The notes under the pieces: generated by a model
What the model was told of the DNA's origin: nothing
What the model saw: the letters and a program-made list of their open reading frames with translations, nothing else
Databases searched by the model: none
Translations under genes and position numbers: made by a program
In this document: piece after piece, positions 55,587-64,000 of the stretch
Layout: every line of letters begins with the position of its first letter
How positions within the stretch are numbered: position 1 is the stretch's first letter
Origin: Trichostrongylus colubriformis
Taxonomy: Eukaryota > Nematoda > Chromadorea > Rhabditida > Trichostrongylidae
Length of the DNA stretch: 64,000 nt
Direction: 5' to 3'
Assembly (NCBI GenBank): GCA_963978905.1
Contig: OZ022259.1
Span: forward strand, 17,954,068 to 18,018,067

Positions 55587-56024
55587 ATGGAATCGTACAT
55601 GAAAATTTGAGTTCTTCTAATGCCCACATTTATGCTATATTTAATTAATAACGGCTGCATGCAGGTTTCAAGCGCACAAGGATTTAATCAAGATAGAGCT
55701 GGCGTACGATGGGGGACGGGGTCCGTGCGGGTTTGGACGCCACAGAGCTGAGCAGTAAGAGGCAACAGTCACGTGGTCATGGACGCAGATCGAAGAATGG
55801 ATCAACGTTGTGCACAAAAATTTGAACTTCGCTCTGGCCGCTGACGGCTGTTCAAATCTTGTGGCGGGAATTCGAACGAGGTGCTCCTCTTCAGTTTTTC
55901 GATTTCTGTTTTGACATAAAGCGAATTTTTCGGTTTTTTTTTCGTGTTGCTGTTCAAGTACTGTGTTTAGAGCGATTTCGAAAGGAATTGAAATCATGGA
56001 TTTTCCATGGACGATTCCTTTAAG
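55587..56024. mobile_element. Chimeric family F fold-back MITE
   Basis: The left end TGGAATCGTACATGAAAATT continues with family F left-arm modules (TTAATTAATAACGGCTGCAT and GCAGGTTTC). The right end CCATGGACGATTCCTTTAA is the family F terminus. However, the inner right part is not the mirror of the left; it is the repeat also found at 3930-4145 (TTTTTCGATTTCTG block). One arm has been replaced or the element has captured that repeat. Confidence 0.65.
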
Positions 56025-56444
56025 CATGGTAAAGCGACATGGGAGGGGATTAGCAACTCTTTTCCGAAGCACTGCGTTAAGACTCTCGAAAAAAAGTCGC
56101 ATGTGAACTGATAAGGAATCGGACAACAGAAACAGTCAGACTGCAATGCGACCAAATGAAATGAAAGGAATGACGGCGTGTACAGATTTGGACTACTACA
56201 TCACCTTGGCCATACACGTGATCTTGCGACAGACTGGAGAGAATTCGGGCATGACTCAGTTTCACAACACACCACTCGTTCAATACATAGAATGTAATAA
56301 AATATATCGCAAAGAAGTTTAACTGACTAGAAGATTAATACCATAACTGAGACGATAACAGTGCAGTTGCAGCAGCGGAAAGTAAGGTTCCATGGTCTGA
56401 TTAACTATGATCAACACACCAGCAAAACTGAAATAATATAGCAG

Positions 56445-56515
56445 TGCACTTGTGGTGTAGTGGATAAGCACAACGTGAGAAAGGCATAGGTTCAGTTCAA
56501 CTCCATGTGAAATGG
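56445..56515 (+). repeat. tRNA-like SINE family X, copy 3
   Basis: TGGTGTAGTGGATAAGCACA is an A-box match and GGTTCAGTTCAACTCC sits in the B-box position with one extra base. It is similar to 19461-19530. A shorter relative (GGTGTAGTGGATAAAATTCC) lies at 54365-54385. Confidence 0.45.
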
Positions 56516-56799
56516 TGCGGTATGGGCACGACTCACCACCCACGTGATAGTATGCTCATCGTAATGAAAAGGCAATAAACAAAATCAAAAGAAAGCAAAC
56601 TACCATTCCCTGATTATCAAATCAGGTTTCTGGAGTGCATGTTATCCAACGGAATACCAGAAATGGCTGAAGATCAGGGAAACGCAGGATTTTGTTTAAA
56701 GTGCCAACGACGGCAACAAAAAAATGAGGAGAAATAGGATAATCAAGCGAATAGGGCGGCGGTATAATACTGCACACACTGTGAATGCGTCGTACCCAC

Positions 56800-56872
56800 T
56801 AATTACTTAATGATCAGGGACAGCGACTAACCACTTTTAATGATAATGATCAGGAACAGCGACTAACCACTT
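56800..56872. repeat. Two-copy tandem repeat, about 33-bp unit
   Basis: ATGATCAGGGACAGCGACTA with ACCACTTTTAATGATA is immediately repeated as ATGATCAGGAACAGCGACTA with ACCACTTTT. Confidence 0.75.
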
Positions 56873-57121
56873 TTCAGCTTCTGTGACTTCTGGGGATTAC
56901 CACTGAAGTTCATGGGAGATGGGTACAGGAATTTGATCAATTCTTTTCTGAAACAAACAGGTTCTACACGGTTACTAAGCAAAAGTGTATAGCTGAAAGC
57001 GTAAAACTGAAGTTCCAGAGAAATAATTTTTTAACAGACTATTCAGCGCTGTATGCGGACATGTGGGCGGGCCAAGAAGACCACTGGGAAGGAAGGATGT
57101 AGATTGAGACACACGGATTTC

Positions 57122-57196
57122 GCCTTCGGCCTGCGATCATGTGACAGCCTTCGGCCTGCGATCATGTGACAGCCTTCGGCCTTTGGCCCTGTGACA
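57122..57196. repeat. Three-copy tandem repeat, 25-bp unit
   Basis: GCCTTCGGCCTGCGATCATG followed by TGACA occurs twice without change (57122-57146 and 57147-57171), then once diverged (GCCTTCGGCCTTTGGCCCTG and TGACA). It contains small inverted parts (GCCTTCGGC). Confidence 0.85.
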
Positions 57197-57457
57197 TAGG
57201 TTATTCAGACAATTCATTCATGTAAATCCCTTCTTCCGTAGGAGTCCATTTCGCTCTATTCAAGACTCAGTAATGCTACCGTGATGTGATGCTCCAAAAA
57301 AAGAAAGTGCAAATTGAGAGAAAATTCAAATAAAGCTTCCAAACTTAAGAGAAGATTATAGAATCCTATTTAAAGTCAAATGTCACCCCCATTTCGCACT
57401 TCAATATCCGTGCGGTGGTCTGCCCGCTTCTCGAAACATCTTTGGAGGAAACCCTTA

Positions 57458-57630
57458 GGCTGCGTTCGTACTCAGCGCCGGCAGGGCGTGGCTGCGTTCA
57501 CAAGCAGCGAGGCAGAGTGATGCGGAAGAGACCTAGAGACTACGGTGCAACGAGGCAGGGTGGCGTAGGCGGAGACGTAGAGACACGCAGCCATGCCCTG
57601 CCGCCGACACCGCTGAGTACGGACGCGGCC
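57458..57630. mobile_element. Harbinger-like MITE with TTA target duplication
   Basis: GGCTGCGTTCGTACTCAGCG and GCCGGCAGGGCGTGGCTGCG at the left are mirrored by CGCAGCCATGCCCTGCCG and GAGTACGGACGCGGCC at the right. TTA flanks both sides (57455-57457, 57631-57633). Three-base TTA/TAA duplications and short GGC-starting TIRs fit the PIF/Harbinger superfamily. It is 173 bp with no coding capacity, related to 34878-35110. Confidence 0.8.
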
Positions 57631-57639
57631 TTACAGAGA

Positions 57640-58620
57640 ACAGGTCAAAGGGATGGGCATTGTCACTGCGTGACTGGCTCCCCTATTGACGGCGAGTCGC
57701 AACGTTACCTGGAGGAACGCGCGGATGAATGAAGCAACGCGTCCATTTAGAGTAAGCGCAGCTTCCAGAAGTCGAAAAAACATCAAAGCATAATCTGTTG
57801 GTATCCCACCGCGAACGGTTCGGCAATTTATGCTGGAGCTCAGCAAGCCATTACTTTCATGTTTTCTATTTATAATTTTCCTCGAAGCGAACACAAATTT
57901 TCGCTGTTTGGACATCTAGTGGAGTATGGAGCTTATGAGACCGATTTCCAACGAACATAATGTCATACAGTTTCCCATGTGCTTTGCTTCCAATCGGTAA
58001 CTGATTTCCAAGAATAGGCCCTCCGAGTACAGAAAACACATTTATCCACGTCCTCAAAGATTCTGCCCACATCTGCGTATTATTTTACTGGCTTTGCTGG
58101 CGAACTATAATGGGTGCATTACATACGGAAGTTATGCAGTAATGCAAAAGAGGCTCGAGCTATGGTGATGGCTATTTCAAATGTATCCGTTTCAAGCCAG
58201 CAAAACTGTTGAGCTAAATTAGATGATGGCGGCCTTCAACTAAATATATTGGAAACAAACTTAATTCAGTATAAACAACGAAAACCTCAAAAAAAAAAAC
58301 AACAAGACAACACTAGTGGGTAGAGACAGCAGACATAAGAAGCATTTTTGGCGACGACGCTATTTTCAGTAACATGTGCCGCCATTTCTTGTGACGAATT
58401 TGCCACAGAATTTGCTCAGGACAAATATGGGATATTTTTAGTACCCTCAAATGACATCCGCTTCGGCGGCTTAAAAAAGCCATGACGACAACACCAAAAG
58501 TGGATGCCTTATCTGTGATTAATGTCGTGAACAACCCGTGCGGAAATGTTTCAGAGAATATCATTTTTTCGCCTCAAAAGGCTGTTTAAGGAGTTGCACT
58601 AAAAAATAGCGTCTAGACCT
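57640..58620. other. Stretch without recognised gene
   Basis: No exon, TIR element or SINE was recognised. It precedes the first LINE remnant and could include its decayed 5' part, but no endonuclease motif was readable. Confidence 0.4.
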
Positions 58621-58649
58621 TTCAAGCGACTTATTTACATTTTCCTCAA

Positions 58650-60010
58650 AGAAGCCGCCCTGGGGCTTACTTTTCCTTTAACAATTCTCTTCAGCAGGGT
58701 GCCGCTTCATGGAGAAGTACTCAACTTATGGAAGTTCAACATTGTGAGGCCGATTTTCAAAAAGAGTTCTAAGATGATGTTTCCAACAACAGGCCCATTT
58801 GTTTGACTAGCTCTATTAGTAAGGTGACGGAGCGCATAGTCTGGCGTAAAATCACGAGTTTCTTTCTGCGAGACACCTGCTTAGTAGTGGGCAATATGGT
58901 TTCCGTCGATATAGGTCTACCGCTTCCGCCCTACTTCAAACCGTTCGACGGAAAGAGATCGATAATAACTGAGTCTCTGCTTGCTATAAGGACTACGCAA
59001 AAACTTTCGACTCTGTTGCCATACCCCTGCTACTGAAAATGCTGGCTGCCTATGACATCTGGGCTCGGCTTCTCCAAATCTTTCAATCTTTTCTAGTCGA
59101 TAGAGCCCAAGTCGTAATAATAGCGCGAAGTTCGGCCCGTATCGTACGCCCAGTGGTGTGCTCCAGACTACGTGGCTCGGTCCGCTGATCTTCGTCATAT
59201 ACGTAAACAACGTTGCTGATTCCCTTCCTGGCGACAAACTTTTGCAGTGTGTACGCTGATGATTCTAGAATTTACACCATAAGTGACTGCGAAAAGCTAC
59301 AGTATACATTGATGCTGTTGAGCACTGATCAAAGACATGGAAACTCTAAATTTCTATTCTTGAAACTGCCATCATGGTTACTGGGAAAACCGCCCCGAAT
59401 TTGCTCTCACACTGCCTAGGAAGCCACCTGCACGTGTTCATCGAATTCGTGATCTAAGTGTCATTTACAACAACATGCTCGAATCTGATGAATACATGCA
59501 TGGCATAGCATCAAGTGCAAGTGCTCGAGCCGATTCCATATCCAGATCCTTCAAGATACGCGACCCGACACTATTTCGGTTTTTATCCTCATGTGAGGCC
59601 GTTTATATTATACTGCTTCCCTGTTTGGTCGTCGCATAAGAGATTACTGATAGAAGAAATCGAGAGAGTGCAGAAAAGCTTACTTAGTTGCATTATTGGT
59701 AGAGGTGTCGCACGCTATCTTATGAATGGTGTCTATACATATAAACTCATTGCCGACACACTAACTTTCGCCACAGTTGTGATCTCAGCTTACTTTATAA
59801 GTCTATAGGTGAAAAATGTTGAAATTCTACGACTTCTTTGAATTATTCTCCACCATCGCTACTTCGAGGGATCACCCGATTCGCATAAGCGCCTTCCACA
59901 TAAGCCCAACGCCTCTGCATTCGGAGTTCGCTCCTTGTTTGAGTAGTCAGGCTGTGGAATGATACTAAAGTGTGATTTCTTCAAATGGAAAATGGAAAAA
60001 GATCCCCTCT
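58650..60010 (+). pseudogene. Non-LTR retrotransposon (CR1/Jockey-like) RT remnant 1
   Basis: In several frames the order of motifs is that of a LINE reverse transcriptase. NNRPICLTSSISKVTERIVW (58786-58850) is the RT entry motif. KDYAKTFDSV (motif A, about 58988-59017) holds the first catalytic aspartate. VYADDSRIYT (YADD at 59252-59263) is motif C. VRPFILYCFPVWSS with IEEIERVQKSLL (about 59593-59690) is the conserved thumb/post-RT segment. SLLRG..RLWND near 59860-59960 is the C-terminal tail. Frameshifts and stops abound. Such elements copy their RNA into DNA at a nick; this copy is dead. Confidence 0.8.
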
Positions 60011-60289
60011 TCCATGATTGCCTGACGTCCCATTTGAGAATCGTGCCTCCCTTCGGGTTATGCAACGGCCGATTCGATCTTTAGGTGCGACAGATATAAC
60101 AGACGCAGTAGCGGTGTTTCCGTTACAGCGAGAAGCATTTACAACCCCTCGACTTATTTTTGGGATTCTGCTTATTCTTCTTCTGAATGATAGATTCGGA
60201 CCTCGACATGCTTATGCGAAAGTTAAGATGGTACTGGCCTAGAGGGCTTCTTCGCTTTCGATTTCTGCTTCCAAATAATTATTGCAGTC

Positions 60290-61985
60290 GGTGATTTGAA
60301 GGCTACTGATCTTCTGGTAAGTTGTTAGGTGACTTCAGTCTTCCAAAAATTTCGTGGCATATAGAAGGATGTTCGGTTGCTGTTTATCTGCGGGCACGTC
60401 GTTTTATCAACTTCTGTCATAGACTCAGTCTTCACCAAATAATCATGGGAGGGTCTCGTGAGTCCAATATCCTTTATTCACTACTGCTTAATGATTAAGG
60501 GGTTTTGAGGGACACGGCTACACGTTCACCTCTTGGGAACAGTGATCAGATTTCCATTTTCTTTTCGCTTGAGGTAAAGATTGGTGAAGCCATGGGAGCA
60601 GTATAAGTGAAAGCCTTGAGAAGAGCCAATTTTGATGCAATTAATGATTATCACAGTGATGACGGCTGGTACGGATTCCTGAATAGCGCTGACAATAATG
60701 ACAAGAATGAGGTGTTTTTGGGGATTTTCCATTCCATCGATTTATTTGTTCCTCTCTGAACACGAAAGACCACAAATATTCAGTCACCTCTGGATTTACG
60801 TAAGCCTCGTCTCAAGAGGAGTAGTGCATGAAGCAAAGCTTCAAAGGCGAATAATCCCCATGAATGAGAAGAATTAGGAAGCTGTGAGCGATTTTTGACA
60901 AAAATGAAATAGGTTTTGTAGCAAAACTGAGAAAAATGTGATGTATCCTGGGAGTAAGAATGAATTCTATATATTTCTCAATTCTAAGCTGAAGTAGGGT
61001 CTTGGTGCTCTAGTCGATGAGAATGGCAGAGTAGTATGCTGTGATATGTCACTCCAGCCTTTCCTGTTATGGGCAATTCCCCCTGGTTCCACAGTGATGA
61101 ACTTTATAAGTTATTAGTTTGATTGCCCTCATCTTATTCTGATACTTTTGACCACACTCGCTTTACTTCGTGGCGTGCCTCATTTGTTGCTCCTATTCCG
61201 ACAAAGCTGTCGCATTCTTGTCCGCTTAGTTATACACCCGTAAGCAAAATATCAATTTTTGTTATTCGAGAAAGTGCTGAAAAGAGAAGTGTAGCCCATT
61301 TGGAGGTATTCAAAATTATTTTGAATTATCAGCAGGGCTTGCAATCGCTTGATACTGGACGTCGTACCTTAATGAGGGTATGGGAACGGAGATCATATAA
61401 TTGGACATCGAAAAAGCGTTTGACAGAGTTTCTCATCCTATGCTTATTTTGTAATTCATCATGATCGGTATCATCCGAGGATGGGACCTTGGATCCAGCC
61501 TTTCTGACCGAAGCGGTTCAACTTGTTGGTGGTAGCTCAAAATCTCTAAACCAAAATCGGTGCACAGTGGTGTAATGCAAAACGTAGTGTTGTCTCCAGT
61601 CCTTTTCATATTCACTTTTAAACTGCCGTCACAAAAACCAAAATTTCACACAGGGAAAACTGCTCCTATCTCCTCTTAATTGATATGTGGTGTGCGGCTG
61701 GAAAAAGTGGCAAAGTTATAGCTTGGCATTGAAGTGATCACAGTTTGACGACGAAGAAATTGCTGCTACAATCATGACATTATTATTGAACATGTTCAGA
61801 CTCTCTCAACTAGGGTTCCTTAGTACGTACTTCTCAGAGCTTTCAAAACGTACATTAGGCCATTGCTAGAAGATGGGAACAGCGGTATTTAGTCCACACA
61901 CGGTTAAGACGAGCAACGCTGTAAAGGGTACAAAACAGTTTTACAAGAAAAGTTCTTGTCAGGGCAGTCGGGTTCAATTATGGTT
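60290..61985 (+). pseudogene. Non-LTR retrotransposon EN-RT remnant 2
   Basis: Readable motifs in order: LLGDFSLPKISWHI (about 60322-60363) and PLGNSDQISIF (about 60529-60560), the end of an AP-type endonuclease with SDH mutated to SDQ; PIPTKLSHSCPLSYTPVSKI (RT entry, 61195-61255); LDIEKAFDRVSHPMLIL (61401-61451), motif A; SGVMQNVVLSPVLFIFTF (about 61566-61620), motif B; TYIRPLLED (about 61850) and QNSFTRKVLVR (about 61930-61960). The YADD box is not recognisable. It differs in sequence from remnant 1, so these are two insertions rather than one long element. Multiple frameshifts are present. Confidence 0.75.
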
Positions 61986-62093
61986 AGAGACCTAGTGCCA
62001 GAGTGCGCAATGCCAACCTCGGTCTCAAGACAATGGCTCTCAGAGGGAAAAAATCTACGTGATAGCGTTTTTTGAAAATATTCTATTCCACAT

Positions 62094-62140
62094 GTCAAGG
62101 AAATAGTGCATGTGGAATTAGTCAATTCCACATGCACTAT
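62094..62140. repeat. Small perfect hairpin
   Basis: AAATAGTGCATGTGGAATTA is answered after a three- to four-base loop by AATTCCACATGCACTATTTT, an approximately 20-bp stem immediately after the LINE remnant. Confidence 0.8.
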
Positions 62141-62144
62141 TTTC

Positions 62145-62760
62145 TAATGTCCTCTCCTATGCCCTCCTGAGTGCAATTTTGTTGATTTATCAATGTAGCT
62201 CTGTTTTTACGATTTGTAACTAATTGGCCCCACCATGCAAGAAGTGACCCGTGAGCCGAAAATGCAGCAAATGATTAGCGGGAACAAAAGCTGCACCCCG
62301 AACTGCACCCCAAGCATGCGATCCACTTTGATCCCATGTTTCCCCAGGTTTCTATTATTGTTCAATTATTGCTGACCATATGTTTGTTTTTATGTTATTC
62401 TTAGAAAAGTAAAATGTAAAATGTGAACTTGAAGGGTATCCATATAATACAAATTCATGCACCAAATGGGACTTTTTGGTTGATAGTAAAAATGCTGGGT
62501 AGTACCAATGGCTAGAGAGCGGAATGAAATGGTTAATAGTCTGGAAATATAACAAATAGGTCCCACTGATGTCATCGAGGACGGGTTTTCGCGTCGGCGG
62601 CATCACTGCAAGCAGTGCGGAAGCGACCAAGCCAGGCCGCGTCCGTTACCCCGCCCACCGCGGCAACTTAACCGGTTGCACTACGGTGCAGCACGACAGG
62701 GTCATGATGTTCAGTCACTTGTTACTAGCGCGTTCTGGTACTATTAAATTTGGATGCCCT
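62145..62760. other. Stretch without recognised gene
   Basis: A family A-like GC-rich segment lies at about 62575-62720 (GGCATCACTGCAAGCAGTGC, GCCACCGCGGCAACTTAACC). The rest is AT-rich without a supported exon. Confidence 0.4.
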
Positions 62761-62767
62761 AAAATGT

Positions 62768-63571
62768 GGTAGATAAGTCCGCTCTCACGCGGTATCGCGC
62801 GCGGCAGCAGCGGACGCAGGCACAGTCCCCAAAAAACACAGGATCGCGATGCACGCTTCACTCTTAACAACGATAGCATTGTAGAAAATGTTTATTCAAC
62901 TCTATTTCTAATATCTACAAATACCACATATCAAAATCCTCGTTTAACCTGTGTAACAATGATCATCCATCTTAAATTTTCTACGCAATCTCCATTTCAA
63001 GAAACATTCATGACATAAAAACTCTCACTTATCTTATTTAACAATGGCTCTTGGTTCGAGGCCTTTAAGGAGCCATTGACAATCAGGCACAGCCATCAAG
63101 TTGTTCAGGCATTTCAAAAGGCTTGATGACTAGAAGGAGGGCTCATATCAGGTGTAAAACTTGACGCGGCAAGCAGAAGCGCGGTTAGCAGGGGATAAAT
63201 AAGGTGAAAGACGCATGTCTGCGAGGTTTTGTGCATCGTTATCATAACAGAAATGAGGAAAAAATTTTGATCAGCCGCTATTTCATCGCCAAAACCATCG
63301 TTGCATTGAAACCGCCGTTGAACAACCATTCTCCTCTCACTTGTTCACTTAACTCTGCCAACTGTGAAGTTTCTGGGTTTACCTTTCGTACGACCCCAAC
63401 TTTACTTGCTACTCGTTTTATATTAGCAAATACGATATACAATACAATATAAACTCGTTATTAATACAATCCACGAATCCTAGCTCCCTCAATGTCCTCC
63501 ATCTTTGTTTCCTTGAAGACTGCGGCTGCTCGTGCCGCGCGCGACACCGCGTGCGGGCGGACTTATCAACC
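62768..63571. mobile_element. 0.8-kb TIR element with 45-bp termini
   Basis: GGTAGATAAGTCCGCTCTCA followed by CGCGGTATCGCGCGCGGCAG at the left is mirrored by CTGCTCGTGCCGCGCGCGAC and TGCGGGCGGACTTATCAACC at the right. The GC-rich termini contrast with an AT-rich 700-bp interior. No transposase motif or clear target duplication was seen. An internal minus-strand frame (63114-63329) has no domain. Confidence 0.75.
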
Positions 63572-63639
63572 AGACTTTAGGGTGAATAAGGGAGGAACGA
63601 TAGGTACGGAAACAGCGATTAGGGCAGACTTACGGCACA

Positions 63640-63910
63640 ACTCCACTTAACTTGACTTTTTGAATTGGCGAAATAACGAATGGTGGCTATAGTATACCAT
63701 TGTGATAGTCTCAGTTAAAGGCAGCTTTCGGGAAATTTCGGACGAAAAGTATGAGAAGTAGTGAATATGAAAGCCAAGATGCCTAGTAACAGGAAAGTGG
63801 AGATAAAACGAATGGAAGTGGCCAAAAACCCAAGAAATAGAACCCCTTCCCACCATTGGTTCTGGGCGCGGACGACCTTTCCGTCAAGACGCGGGTAGTC
63901 CGCATAGGTT
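63640..63910 (-). repeat. Dispersed repeat family A-related, inverted copy
   Basis: On the minus strand this segment repeats the sequence at 14150-14380 in the same order (GACGGAAAGGTCGTCCGCGC, then GGTTCTATTTCTTGGG, then CTTTCATATTCACTACTTC). It lies close to the end of the window. Confidence 0.6.
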
Positions 63911-64000
63911 TTCCACTGGCATTACCAAGACGTAAGCATGAAGGGATGTTCGGAAATGCGACAGCATCTATTTTCATGTGGTCAGTTTCAAGCTAAAAGT

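Noticed and set aside
1..64000. CRISPR arrays, bacterial operons or prophage
   Set aside because: No regularly spaced identical short repeats with unique spacers, no long ORFs and no bacterial gene families; all signals point to a nematode genome.

Overview
This window reads as nuclear, non-coding-rich DNA of a nematode, most likely a clade V strongylid such as a hookworm (inference). The evidence is a 21-base exact match to the nematode spliced leader SL1 at 36321-36341 with a weaker second copy at 14990-15009, AT-leaning composition with no bacterial-style long ORFs or operons, nematode-type splice signals around a few short protein-like ORFs, and a dense mix of mariner, Helitron, fold-back, Mutator-like, Harbinger-like, LINE and GIY-YIG element remnants. 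No complete host gene could be established. The best single host exon is a C2H2 zinc-finger exon on the minus strand at 15142-15285. All other host coding calls are tentative.

Layout. 0-6.4 kb: a possible terminal exon of a membrane protein (about 1.51-1.77 kb), dispersed repeats and a 122-bp TIR element (4530-4651). 6.4-10.3 kb: a 3.9-kb mariner-ended fold-back element (6391-10304) carrying a second fold-back element (7313-9835) inserted at a TA. 11.8-15.0 kb: two short non-autonomous Helitrons in opposite orientation (12531-13253 plus, 14405-14918 minus) among a dispersed repeat family. 15-21.2 kb: the zinc-finger exon, an unassigned basic ORF, tandem duplications, a tRNA-like SINE and weak plus-strand coding candidates. 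21.5-35.2 kb: minisatellite-like duplications, four members of one 0.3-0.4-kb fold-back MITE family, Mutator-like and other TIR elements, a 155-codon unknown ORF, and a near-perfect 233-bp hairpin at 34878-35110. 36.3-37.6 kb: the SL1-like site and a third Helitron. 38-46 kb: repeats, a possible minus-strand membrane-protein locus, and a Mutator-like MITE. 46.6-48.0 kb: the uninterrupted 1.39-kb relative of the 6.4-kb fold-back element. 49-57.7 kb: duplicated segments, two differently deleted mariners (51106-51691 and 53290-54192), a Penelope-type GIY-YIG endonuclease remnant (52832-53245), and further MITEs. 58.6-62.0 kb: two successive decayed non-LTR retrotransposons with recognisable endonuclease and reverse-transcriptase motifs. 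62.8-63.6 kb: an 0.8-kb TIR element.

Functionally the window looks like a repeat sink. None of the elements seen here is intact enough to move by itself, and most short TIR elements would depend on transposases elsewhere. The most unusual structures are the long fold-back elements whose arms contain regularly spaced small hairpin motifs, because read-through transcription would produce long double-stranded RNA. Repeat boundaries were read by eye. Those with matching target duplications (stated where seen) are firm; others are accurate to roughly 10-30 bases.
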